Source of the DNA: Cymbomonas tetramitiformis
Taxonomy: Eukaryota > Chlorophyta > Pyramimonadophyceae > Pyramimonadales > Pyramimonadaceae
Assembly: GCA_001247695.2 (NCBI GenBank)
Contig: LGRX02028782.1
Coordinates: 1-64,000 of the forward strand
Length of the DNA: 64,000 nt
Direction of reading: 5' to 3'
The translations under genes were made by a program, and so were the position numbers. This document shows positions 1 to 10,803 of this stretch, piece by piece (position 1 is the first letter of the stretch; each line of letters starts with the position of its first letter). The notes beneath the pieces were generated by a model. The model was not told where the DNA came from, searched no databases, and saw only the letters and a program-made list of their open reading frames with translations.

Positions 1-3000
1 GTGTTCCCTGACGGAGCTGACGTACTTGTGATCGGTGGTGTCCGTTCAACCCCCGGATCTAGTGACGTGAAAACCGGTTGTGCGAATGTCGACACTGCCA
101 CACACGAATCTTCCCAAGCATCAGCTTCTCCGCCTCCTAAGACGCCTCGCCCTGAAGTAAAGCAAGAATATTTAGTTTGTGACTTAACCGAATCGCCTCC
201 ACCTCCTAAGGACTCGTATGAATCTACGAAATCCTCTAGCGCTGTACAAGAACCAAAGCTCAAGCATAAGGTCAAATAGGAAAATACTGCCTATACCGGA
301 CCAGCTATTCCGATAGATTTTTCTCAGCACGTTGATTTGACCCAAGACGTAGCGCCAGGTATACGTGAAGAGGTTGTCGACGAACTGCCAGTGCCTCTAC
401 TTCCGGGGGTAGTTTATAAGCCACGTGCTGGACATTTCTCTCCTTGGCGAGATTTCTTAAAATACGATCCGCAGACCTGGATGCGTTCTGGGAACAAAAG
501 GCGTATCAGAGGCCGTATTACTAGAACTACGCGATGTGGTGGGGCTTTATCATGTGAGAACGATGCATGTGTCCTATATCGTACAACGGGTGAACGTAAC
601 CGTTTCCAATTCACCGGTACCTTTAAGAACCGCAATCTGGCGTGCGCCCTTTGCAACGCTGCGCCTACTCATTCCGGCAATTGTCCATTTGAAGTAAGCT
701 TCCAAGAAGACTTCGATTTGAACATCCTCGTGCTTTCTACTCCCTCCAATGGACACAACCATTCCGTGTTGTCCACCGACAATCCCAGCGTGGGTGAGCT
801 AAAAGCAGCTAAGACTAGGGCTGAGGAGGTTCTTAACACCGGTGGAGTTCGAAACGTGTGCCAGGTGAAAAGGACTTTACTCTCGGAAACCGTCTTTCCA
901 AAAGACTCTTCTTTTGACCCTAGCCAGCTACCAGACATCGCGAGGCAAATGAACGTGATTGATAAGGCAGTGGACCAGAATTTCGTGCGAGGTCGTCGAC
1001 AGGATGAGGGCATGAAAGCCGTTTCCCAATGGGCTGCTCAGCACGGTAAGGGGCTACTGCAATCTTTCGCGGACGAGGGGAACATCGACAGTTTTGCTCA
1101 CACGTTCGTTATGTCCAGTGTCGGAGTGGATGGAGGTGTGGATCTCGTGCGTCGCATGCACCCGAAAAGTAGCGACCACTACCTCCGCTCAGCGTACGTC
1201 CACTTGGATTTCGTACATCGCAAGGTTTCTGGGGATTGGGTGACGATGGGGGCGCACGTGTTCTCCATAGAGGCCAACGCCCTGCTCACTATTGCCACCA
1301 TGAACGTACCCAAAGACTGTACCGAAACACAGGTACTGTTTTGGACATTGGTGAAGAAGACGGTAGCAGCCGAACATCCGCGTGAGGAGGTATTATTCTA
1401 TGGCTTCATGGGAGATGCAGCAGGTAAGTTAAAGATCATGATTTTCAATGGGAGAGTTTGTAAGTTACACGGTTCTGACAATCGTATACGATTGTCGGAA
1501 CCGTTGACAATCGTATACGATTGTCAGCAGCTGACAATCGTGTACGATTGTCAGCACCGTGTAACCTACGCATGAAATACAGGGCAAGTCAATAATCATA
1601 GTTTTCTATGTGGGAGTTTGCACATTATAACGTTCTGACAATCGTATACGATTGTCAGCAACGTGTAAACCTACGCATGATATACTTGGTTTTCAATAAC
1701 TGATTAATATTTGGGGCACAGGTGCTAACTGGGCAGCAATCAAGAAAGTTTGGCCAGACCAAGATGACCGTAACAATCTGGAGTGCACGTTCCATTGGGG
1801 GCAGAACTTACATAAGATCGAATCTCTTATTCCATCAGATCTCCATGCCGTGCACAAAGACCTGTTACAGCGATGGATTTACTCAACTCCCGAGGCCAAG
1901 GTGTCCTGTGAAACAGCCATCTTCGCCTGGTATGCTGAGAACTGTGGCAGGTCGAATCAGCCAAAATTGAATGCATACTTCGTTTTCCAAATACGGCACG
2001 CGCAGCACATTCTGTCGCAATTCAAGGATCAAACCGAAGACATGACCGCCGAAAACCAACGACCGCTTGTGTGCCTTGCGGAAAGCATGCACGCGAAGTG
2101 GAGATCGTGGGGGGCATACTACTCCACCTTGTTGGAGTCGGTGGAATTCGATAGCCTTATGCAGATTCGACAAATTTGCCTGGCGATGAACCGAAAGAAC
2201 TCAACAAAGCACTTGTTGTGCGTGCAAGGTCGTATTCGTTCATTGGAGGATAAGTGGGTTAAAGGCGTCCTTACTCAGGCAGAGTTTGCAGATGGTCGCG
2301 AATTTATGCAAACAGTTCGTGCTGGCGCGACAGGATGGCTTCCACAGAGGGGCATCCCTGCAACGGACACCCACCGTCCAGATAAGGTAAACCATGGGGG
2401 GGTTTCGCGCAAACGCCCTGCGGAACTTCCTTCGGAAGGCGTCGCCTCCAAGAAGACGCGCACTGCCTCTGCGGCAAGACCTGCCTCTGCGGCAAGACCT
2501 ACCTCGGCGGCAAGACCTACCTCGGCGGCACCACCTACCTCGGCGGCAAGACCTACCTCTGGGGTAAGACCTACCTCGGCGGCACCACCTACCTCGGCGG
2601 CAAGACCTACCTCGGCGGCAAGACCTACCTCGGCGGCACCACCTACCTCGGCGGCAAGACCTACCTCGGCGGCACGTCCGGAGCGTGCTTCAGTTCGCGT
2701 TTACCCGGAAGCTGGTGGGGACTTCCAACCTTCCCTGCTTCACGTCACGCGGGCAGGCACTAACGGTAAATGCTATGGACGGAAGTCTAATGGTTCTCGT
2801 CACGACATCCCAATCGCGAAAGGGCAGCTGACTATCGGGTACACCGGAAGCTTGACCTATTATTTTCCAGCAAAAAACTTAACTCTTCAAAAGGGTCAAG
2901 TTCGCGAAGTGAGGACCACTCCCCCGATCCGGAGGATTATATTCTGCTCGTGGAAATGTGTTCAAAACCCATGGTATTGTTGTCACGTTTCGATGCCTGG

Positions 3001-3619
3001 ACTGCCCGAGGGGGGGGCGAACCGTGTACCCAAACTTCTTGTTGCACCAGACACAAAGATCCTGGAAAGTGAGGAGACTCGTCTCTGTTCACTTGGTGTT
3101 TGCGTTGCCCATGAGGATGTGGCCCCAGAAGAGGCTCGAGGACATCTGGTGAGATCGGAGAATTCGGAGATGGACGTGGAGGAGAGACTTCGCAACGGTG
3201 TTAAGGTGAAAGCGAGTGGCAAGGGTTTCTTGACGAAGAAGATAGCGAATTCCTATACCGCGCTCCACAGCATGGTTAAGACCGATAACCTTGCACTGAC
3301 TCAAATCCGGAAATGTGTTCCTGGTGGTGCAACCGTCTATAACTTCCGAGTTTCTCACCCTGATTCCGATGGCCGTGAATACCTCTTGGAGTTTGGACGA
3401 GAATACCGTTGTTCGTGTCCGTGTTTTCGAGAAATGGCGAGGACCCGACCTGCTCCATGCAAGCATTTCCTTTGGCTGTACTCCGAGATATTCGAAATTC
3501 CGATCATTACGAGTGTGGGATACCTTCACGAGCCATCGCTGCTATCCTCAGAAGTTCGCAAAATACTGTCGTATTATCCTGGAATTCCGGACAACTTCGA
3601 TCTCCAGTTGCTTAGCTAG
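1..3619 (+). CDS. MULE (Mutator-like) transposase, 5'-truncated by the window edge, two exons
   Basis: Exon 1 runs to 1423 and exon 2 from 1722 to 3619. Splicing at CAG|GTAAGT and CACAG| restores GDAAG|ANWAAI in frame. An N-terminal Cys/His zinc-binding region of FLYWCH/GCM type lies at about 530-770 and ends in GHNH. The DDE-like core has a first Asp in HLDFVHR (1207-1209), a second Asp in FMGDAAG (1414-1416), the MULE block CTFHWGQNLHK, and a Glu in LAESMHAKW (2081-2083). An Ala/Pro/Thr-rich linker follows, then a C-terminal SWIM zinc finger (CSC...CKH, about 3410-3465). MULE transposases of this layout cut and paste Mutator-type elements. An in-frame TAG at 277-279 interrupts the frame upstream. 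The shared palindromes link this gene to the downstream methyltransferase-like gene. The family call is firm; present activity is unknown. Confidence 0.85.
277..279 (+). other. In-frame TAG inside the MULE frame
   Basis: The open frame from base 1 to 276 continues in the same frame after TAG (AAA TAG GAA) through 1423. Translation may instead begin downstream, or this may be a CAG to TAG mutation. The 1-276 segment is Ser/Pro-rich and has no recognised domain. Confidence 0.6.
1424..1721 (+). repeat. MULE intron carrying four copies of a 20-bp palindrome
   Basis: This 298-bp intron (GTAAGT...CACAG) contains GACAATCGTATACGATTGTC, which equals its own reverse complement. Copies are at 1477-1496, 1506-1525, 1533-1552 (one mismatch) and 1637-1656. 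The flanking GTTTGTAAGTTACACGGTTC-like context is also partly repeated. The same word recurs in the spacer and introns of the next gene. Confidence 0.9.
2461..2690 (+). repeat. 18-bp coding minisatellite
   Basis: About twelve tandem 18-bp units of the type CCTACCTCGGCGGCAAGA encode a (P/A)TSAAR hexapeptide repeat in the MULE linker between the catalytic core and the SWIM finger. Variants (CCACCT, GGGGTA) are interspersed. Confidence 0.9.
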
Positions 3620-4154
3620 AATACAAACGTAAATCTGTGATGGCATCTTATATATTTTACAGTGTATGCATTTTCATATACGTTATTCAAAACATTTTGT
3701 ATACCATTGCATGTATTAGCACCCTCGTCCACATTCGAATATGATTAACCGTATGGTTTCAGCTTGACAGTCGTATACGATTGTCACACGTGAGAGAGAC
3801 TTAGTGCCGAGATCGTGTATCCTTTTGCATGTCGTATAACCCTGCCTGGATATTCGCGAAGAGTTTGTCACTACTCGTGCACATTCGAATATGATTAACC
3901 GTACGGTCGAAGCTTGACAATCGTATACGATTGTTACACGTGAGTATTGTAGTAGATATATTTATAGATTTTCTTTATCTATATATACCAGGAAAATATT
4001 AAAATAATTCATAATTTTACAGATGTCTACAGGGAGGTTATCAAGAGTCAGAAAGCCCACTGCTAAGGCACAGGCTGTGGCTGCCGGGCGTGAGGGAGGT
4101 GCGTACCTGCAGCCCTATAAATGCATGTCGGGGTGTCATTGATTTCATTATTGC
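3620..4154 (+). promoter_or_regulatory. Spacer between MULE and H3-mimic gene: two palindromes and a TATA box
   Basis: No convincing gene. Near-perfect copies of the element palindrome lie at 3766-3785 and 3916-3935, each followed by ACACGTGAG and preceded by the repeated context CACATTCGAATATGATTAACC. TATAAA at 4116-4121 is 34 bases before the ATG at 4155, which would give a very short leader. A small frame (4023-4142, preceded by TTTTACAG) ends at an in-frame TGA at 4140-4142, so the 4155 gene cannot be extended upstream in its own frame without splicing. Confidence 0.6.
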
Positions 4155-4196
4155 ATGGCTCGTACAAAACAAACCGCTCGAAAGAAAATCGGAGGC
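4155..4196 (+). other. Histone H3 N-terminal tail mimic
   Basis: The first codons read M-ARTKQTARK-KI-GG. After Met removal (expected before Ala) residues 1-9 equal H3 1-9, including R2, K4, R8 and K9, and G12/G13 also match. S10, T11 and K14 are replaced by K, I and S. The rest of the protein is not a histone: there is no histone fold. Confidence 0.9.
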
Positions 4197-7100
4197 TCAA
4201 TGAGAGATTTACAGCGTATGGCCTCCGGAGGTGCACAGGCCTCTCAGAGTTCAAATGAGTTACCCGCCGCTGGTGTTGCTCCAGGTACCGCAGGAGCTGC
4301 CACTCCAGTCGCAAGTGAAGATGCCACTCCAGTCGCAAGTGATCCTCAACCTACAGCTAAATCGCCAAAGCTGACTATTACAGTTGGTAAACCGAAACCA
4401 GCTCAGCAACCAGCACAGCAACCAGCTGAGCAAGTCGTTGCGCTAATGCTCGAGTATGCCGCTACAACTAATAAGAAGGAGAAGAAAGACCTCGAGAGTG
4501 GAATTCGGGCCGTTGTGGAAGGTGGAGATAATAAGGAGATAGTTGATACAGCTGTTGCATTACTGAAGAATCGGGACGCACCTAAAGCTGCTGTCACTCT
4601 TAAAAGATTGCTAGGTAAGAGAAAAGCTGATGCAGATGCACCGCCAGAGGCAGGGCCAGAGGCAGCGTCAGCTCCTGCACCCGAGACCTCGGGGAGTGCA
4701 CCACCGCCAAAGCGTGCTCGTGACCCGAAGGGTAAGGCAGCGATATCTGGGACCACTGATGACGACAACAGGCAAGACTACATATTCCCAGGACCGCTGA
4801 ATATCAAAAAAGTGATCTCAGAATGGACTTTTCGTCCCCAGATTATTACTCGAGAAGACAAAAAGCTTCCAGTAGTTGCCCCTCTTGGCTTGCTAGTACA
4901 TCCTGCTGATGTTCAGGGCGACTCAAACCGACTTTCGTTTACCCGCGCGACTTCACAAGAGGGAATAGAGAAGCAGAAGAAGGTCATCATGGAGCGATGG
5001 GAGGTGGACAAATCACATGTCATCGTGTGGTGGACTGGACACTATTACACGGACGAAGAGTATAGGCAAATGCTCATGTCCAAGTTTTATCCCGGTGAGG
5101 CATTGCTTGTCAGCACTAGTATTATGCAAGGGTTCGGGACTTTCCTACAAAGCTTGACAATCGTATACGATTGTCAGACCTAAGTTCATTTCGGTTGCTT
5201 GCAGCGGCGGATGCGGAGGCTCCTGAGGAAGTAAGCAATTTCAACACCATGGTGCACAATCTGGAGACCGACTATCTCAACCTATTCGATAATGATCCTG
5301 ACGACTACAAGAGGTGGGTGAAAAACAAGTTCATGCGAATGCAGCTTGTCGTGGTGGATGGCCAGCATCGCTATGACGCCTGGCTTGACCTTGTCCTGGA
5401 CGCAAGGAAACGTAAAGCATTCTGGAGCGGTACCGGGACCAGTAATAGGTCCTCTCTGGAGGGGTTGGCCACAACGATTACAATTCTGAAGAAAGAAACA
5501 CCTCTTTGTGTTTTGGTAAGCGATCCTTGTATGATATCGTTTGTTTCATTGTTTCAATAAAATACCGTATGTACATGAATGAATTTTTTACAAGTTTCGG
5601 TTTGCGCAGAGCCTTATCGGGACACTGACGAACACCGACCAAACAGAAAGTCTTGTTGACTCTCACGAACACGATAAATGGATTTTGCTGTTGAATATTG
5701 CCGACGCCTCGGAAGACCAACTGGCGCATTTTACACAATTCCCGGTAAGGCAAGCTAGTGCCAAGAGTAACGCTTGGTATCGGAATAATCTGAGGGATAC
5801 GACCGCGGCGGCCTACTCGAACGAGATTTCCAAACTTCGGGATCAATCGGCAAAAGTTGCCCTCCTCCAATCGCGCGAGCGGGATGCGCAAAAGGTATGA
5901 AACTTCCGCGCTCTCTCATGTGTCCTCACCCACGTTTGACACTCGTATACGATTGTCAAGCTTCAGTTCTCACCCACGCGTGACAATCGTATACGATTGT
6001 CAAGCTTTGGCGCTAGCTTCGCCCCTGACTCACGCGTGACAATCGTATACGATTGTCAAGCTTTGGCGCAAGCTTCAGTTCTCACCCACGCGTGACAATC
6101 GTATACGATTGTCAAGCTTTGGCGCTAGCTTCGCCCCTGACTCACGCGTGACAATCGTATACGATTGTCAAGCTTTGGCGCAAGCTTCAGTTCTCACCCA
6201 CGTGTGACAAGCGTGTCGCCCCCCTTACATGTGTCCAACGTGTCTTGCTTGCAGATTTTGCGGTTACTGGATCCAAAACTGGGAGACGAATGGCGGAAGG
6301 AAGCTCTCGAGTTGAAGAACTATCCGAAAGAACTGCAGCCTGTTCTTACCCTAGAGGCTATAAGCACCTCGCTATCAGCCTTAGGGTTTGATGTACGATA
6401 TTTTTTCTTTGTTCTGAAAGTGGCGAAGGAAGGAGCATTAATGGCCGATGTGGACAAACGGAAGGAGTTCTACCAGAAATATGGGATCAGTTGCAAGGGC
6501 AAGTTTTTGACTGGCACTGAGTTCAGCTCGTATTGTCATCGTCTTGGTTTCATCAAGGATGTCATCGAATCTGCCAAGGCCAAGTTTGCCTCGCTGATGG
6601 GTTGGACTAAATACCCAGATTGGTATAAACACGCAGAGGCTATCAGGGACGTCTATGATGATGATGAGGATACGCAGGAGACTATACTCAAACTAAACGT
6701 TGACACCCCTTGGGGACCCTATGACTTTAATGGGGTAACGTACCGTGATTCGCAGCATATGACGTACGTGCAAAATCATCACCATTTTTTTATTCAGAAC
6801 GTCCACGGAGAGCCTGATTTGGAAACCAAGCTTCTGGTGTGGATGTTAATCCAATCTTCCAACAAATTCTACACTGCACGCTTCGATGAGGTCATGAAGA
6901 GCATGATTAAAGCAAAACGATGGAAGCGCGTTGATTCCAAGGAAGGAAGGGCTATGGACAAGAGTGTGAATAAGCCATCGCAGGATACCATGCATACCTA
7001 CAAGACTCTTGTGGATTGCGCTGGTGAGTTAGTCCTCACAAGTTTTTTTTTTAAGTTGCAGGATTACAAGTCCTAATGACAGTGATGTTTGCTATGCAGC

Positions 7101-9856
7101 CACGCGTATGATCTTGTGCTACATTCACACCTTGCCGGATGACTACATCGAGATTCGAAATGGCGGTCGCTTTGGGGCTACGTTCACGATTCCGAAGCTT
7201 TATGGCCCTGCCTACACTGAGGCACCCGTATACGATCCCGCATGGTTTCTGCAGACGTTGGGCATCACCCATACGAAAAGGGGGTTTGAGGAAAACTGCC
7301 TGCATTTGCTATGGGCGATTCAAGCAGGAGCTGGGTCTCAGATTAATCTGGCCCCTGCAGTACTGGCAGCGTCGCGGATGATGGAAGCGAAAGAAATGCC
7401 AGATATCAATGACGAGATCGCCGCGTTCAGTGCGAAGGTGACCCCGTTATACACTTGTGATGATCATGCCATGGGGATGATCGGTCAGTTGGTAAATGTT
7501 GGTAAAAGAAGTGTGACAATCGTATACGATTGTCAAGCTCTGGCGTTAGCTTGACTTAGAGTCTGCTCTGTCTCTGAGTTCGAAGACTGATTCTGATGCG
7601 TATTACAGGCCGTTTGGGAATGGCTGGAACTCCGTGTGAAAGCGTCACGCCGGGAGGGCGGGATGCCGGATGCTCTGGTTAAAACTGAGATTTTCGATCA
7701 TGATTGGGAGCCGAAGAGCGCGGTGATTGAATTCATGGAGCTGAAAATCCAACACAAGGAGCTGCATGCTGCCGAGGGAGTCCAGCAGCCGGTGGACTTC
7801 AACAAGTGCCATCGCGAGTTGCTGGCGAAGCTTCTGACTGAGGGATTGCTGGAATTCGGAATGAAGGTTAGAACTGTTCATATATCTACATTGCAATGTA
7901 TTAAGTATTTCCTGCGTATGTATTTCAAAGCAGACTGATGAAAGCAATGTTCCACAGGTTAACGAATCTCGCGCCGAAAGGAATAAGGGTCCACGCAGCA
8001 ATCAAGTCATGGTCAGTTGGCGCAATGAAAAAACATTGCAACACGCTCGCTATGGAGTGGATCTGATCTTTGTGGATGGTCCTTTTGGGCTGTTTTCGGA
8101 GGTATGGGATACCTATTCAACAGACTTCTACTCATACATGGGTGGTATTTGCATGTCGGCTATGGATTATGGTGGCATTGTGATTCTATTCTTACCGGAC
8201 TCGACCACCCGCAGTAATGTGACCATTAATGGAAAAACCTTCGCGATATCGAGGCAGCAAGCAATCATCGATGCCTTCTGCGCTTCGACCAAAGGATGGC
8301 CGCTGCAATGGACATGCCACCAGACGGTTCAATACTGGAATCGAGGCGGAGGACGCATAGGTAATAATGCGGCTGGTCCGGTCAGCGTTTTGCAACCGTA
8401 TGTGTTGCTGCACTTGGTGGAAGATCCCTCAAAGAGTAATAAGCTACCGAAGTGGGCCCCGCTGCGAACAACGGTCGGAAAGTTTTCGAACGCGTTCACG
8501 AACAGCATGGTAAGAATCCTTGTATGCATTCATATCTTGTCCTTGCAGATCTTGGACTATCTCAAACCTCGTCACTGGTTCATGGAGAATCCTATGGGGA
8601 GGTTTCCCTTCGCTCTGCGATTTCGACCAGTGGTTCGAAGTCTGCTTCCACCCTTGACGTGTTCCTACTGCATGTACGGTACTAGTTTCCGCAAGTCAAC
8701 CTGCATCTGGACGTCCACACCCCCTACAGTTCCTCTGCGTCACTGTTCGGCCGACACTCCCTGTGTTCATCGGCGAGTTCTTGGACAGCATCCTACCACG
8801 GCACAGCTGGGTCCTCATCCTGACCAATCTGGAGCTGGATCCGCGGAATCTGTGTACCCAATTCCGGCTGCACTACTTCATCAACTATTCGCCGACCTCT
8901 TCCCCACGCATGCTTCCTCATCCATCTGTGAAGCTCACGCATAATACCATTTATCTTAGTTTGTCTTGCATATTCACTCTGACTCCCCTGGACGGGTGAT
9001 TCTCAAAGCTAAGAGGGGAGGAGTTGTGCCAGGAGCCACCCTGGAGTACCGGACTCAGGTGGTCCTCAATGACAATGGCTCCGCGCAATGGAAGCTGGTC
9101 CCGATCGGTACCTGGGAGCCTCCAACGCTGCATGTGACAGATGTGAGGTGTGTTATGGGGGCCTGGCCGTATATCGTGGTGAATGACGACAGGCGCCTAA
9201 TGCGCTGGAAGCGTCGTCGCGGGTCCGGATGGTTCCTGGAAGACGCCACCAGTGCTAAGGAGCCTGTTCAGCCGTTCGATATGGACGCTCGAGACTGGCG
9301 CCCGACACGAGCTTCTGCTGGACGTGCACCCGTAGTAATGTCCTACGTCGAGGATTACAAGGGGATCCCTTACTATGGACGCCGCAAGCCGTCGATGGAC
9401 ATCGAGGATCCTGTGGCTGGGATGCAAGCAGGAGGTCTGGGGGCAGGAGAAATCCCTACCGTTGAGACTGCTACGGAGGGCATTGAGATCGTTTACGTGG
9501 ATTGTGATCTCTCGGATGACGAGCCCAACTCTCCTGTCTACAGCCCGACGTCACCGAAGTACAGCCCAACGTCCCCAGTGATGCCTGAGTCACCCATCTG
9601 CAAGGTCAAGGGCTGTGTAAGGTGTGCTCGAGCTGAAGAGACGAGCGTCACCGTTGATCCTAGCCAGAGGACGGGCAACGAGCATCCGACGGTGGAGATG
9701 GTGACAGGAGAAGCAGGAGCCCGTGGCCTCGTGGTGGATCCCCTGTCATCTGCAGAAGAGGACGAAGACGTGGCGCCTCGTAGGGTACCGAAACGTCGAC
9801 GTAAGAACGTGTCTCCTAATAGAGCAAAGTATCCCCTGGCAAAGTATACGTTCTAG
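4155..9856 (+). CDS. Transposon-carried multi-exon protein: histone H3-tail mimic, ParB-like domain, methyltransferase-like region, Pol II CTD mimic
   Basis: Nine exons are inferred: about 4155-5118, 5205-5515, 5611-5894, 6255-7023, 7101-7491, 7609-7865, 7959-8508, 8550-8925 and 8960-9856, giving roughly 1600 residues. Introns are GT...AG; the 5119 donor and the last intron are least certain. The N terminus is MARTKQTARKKIGG, identical to H3 for the first nine residues after Met. A disordered Ala/Pro/Lys region follows. VVDGQHRYDAW (5351-5383) resembles the DGxHR core of ParB-like domains. DLIFVDGPFG (8060-8089) resembles a methyltransferase motif IV. WFMENP (about 8577-8594) with the YCMYG block (about 8666) and a CxxxxPC motif resembles phage-type cytosine methyltransferases, although the usual PPC catalytic block is not seen. 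The C-terminal exon has two CTD heptads and a basic PKRRRK nuclear signal. Palindromes in its introns match those of the MULE gene. Function is not established. Confidence 0.75.
5156..5175 (+). repeat. Element palindrome in intron 1 of the H3-mimic gene
   Basis: A perfect GACAATCGTATACGATTGTC copy preceded by AAGCTT, inside a probable 86-bp intron (5119-5204). The intron ends in TTGCTTGCAG; its donor (CTA|GTATTA) is weak. Confidence 0.85.
5938..6169 (+). repeat. 56-bp tandem array, one palindrome per unit, in intron 3
   Basis: The intron 5895-6254 holds five palindromes: 5938-5957 (one mismatch), then perfect copies at 5982, 6038, 6094 and 6150, spaced exactly 56 bp. Spacers alternate between two versions (CTTCAGTTCTCACCCACGCG and CTTCGCCCCTGACTCACGCG), giving a 112-bp higher-order unit. 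Each copy is followed by AAGCTTTGGCGC. Confidence 0.95.
7515..7534 (+). repeat. Element palindrome in intron 5 of the H3-mimic gene
   Basis: A perfect copy within the intron 7492-7608 (GTAAAT...TTACAG), again followed by AAGCTCTGGCGTTAGCTT as in the intron 3 array. Confidence 0.9.
9539..9580 (+). other. RNA polymerase II CTD heptad mimic
   Basis: Codons read YSPTSPK (9539-9559) and YSPTSPV (9560-9580), preceded by acidic DLSDDEPNSPV. These are canonical Rpb1 heptads with the K7 and V7 variants. They sit in an acidic, probably disordered tail before the basic nuclear signal. Confidence 0.9.
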
Positions 9857-9911
9857 ATCTTTGCTTGGCGAGTGTAGGTATTGGGCCACTGTTTGGGCCC
9901 CGGCCCTCGGG

Positions 9912-9967
9912 CGGCCGTCCACGATTTGGGCCGTCCACATGTGGACGGCCCAAATTGTGGACGGCCG
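9912..9967. repeat. 56-bp near-perfect inverted repeat (hairpin)
   Basis: The sequence is symmetric about 9939/9940 (CCACATGTGG centre) out to 9912 and 9967, with a single mismatched pair (9923/9956). The inner 32 bp (9924-9955) are a perfect palindrome. It lies 56 bp after the stop of the H3-mimic gene and differs in sequence from the upstream palindromes. It could be an element end, a cruciform-forming site or a 3'-processing signal. Confidence 0.85.
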
Positions 9968-10803
9968 GGGGCCAAAACATTCTTAACATTCTAACATTTC
10001 GCAAATTAGGGCTACCATACTTAAGCCCATACTTAAGGCGTGTAACGCGTCGGCCCGCGTCGACGCCTGCGTTTCCCCATACTTAAGAAAATTTAAATTT
10101 TTTTCTTAAGGAATATATTAATGTTTTTGGGGTATTCTCGGAGTGCTGGTCGGCGCATCAGTCAGAATATTCACCCTGTTCTGGTGGTACAATGATGTGT
10201 ACCCCCACCCACGGATTGCAGTAAGCCGTTGGTTGTACGACGTGTATGCATGGTACTATCGACGCAACCTTTATTAATGAACCCTGGCAATGAAGTAATA
10301 TTGTGTTAACATGACGAATATGTGTTCAGCAGGCATACGGCCCCAGGATAGCTGGACATACAAACGAGGATATAGACAACCGCTTTCAGCTTGTCTCTTA
10401 TATCCAACGCATTACTGGCTCAAATTTGCTTAGATTGACTTGGGAACCCTAAACCCTATCAAGCATGACTCCTGCGCGGCAACAAAATGACCCCAAAATT
10501 GCTGTGTACAAAGTATTTTAGCATTCGGACAAAACAGCCTGTATTTACCAACCAAAAACGTACTTTGAACACCCTTCGTATATATCATTTGCTTTATATT
10601 CCAAATTGTTGCTATTTATGGGTCCTCCGCGCCACGCGCGGAGCACAAATATCGCCCCAAAACTGCTTTAAGCCAAAAATTTCAAAAAATCAAAGATCGT
10701 CCGTGTATTAACACCAATAAATGTACCTTAAACACCCAAAATATACCCCATTGCGAATATCTTCAAAAATGATAGTGAAATGAGAGTGTGCGAACTATCA
10801 TTT
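9968..10803. other. AT-rich stretch without a convincing gene
   Basis: Short ORFs only. CCATACTTAAG occurs at about 10013, 10027 and 10078. Two segments (10481-10570 and 10655-10740) share ATTGCTG/AACTGCTT...CGTACTTTGAACACCC-like text and look like diverged copies of one repeat. No motif suggests a product. Confidence 0.5.

Noticed and set aside
5857..6039. Small ORFs containing TIVYDCQ peptides
   Set aside because: They are translations of the palindrome array inside an intron, not genes.
5938..6169. CRISPR-like regular repeat array
   Set aside because: Units are perfect palindromes with spacers repeated among units, located in a spliceosomal intron of a eukaryotic gene; there are no unique spacers and no cas genes.
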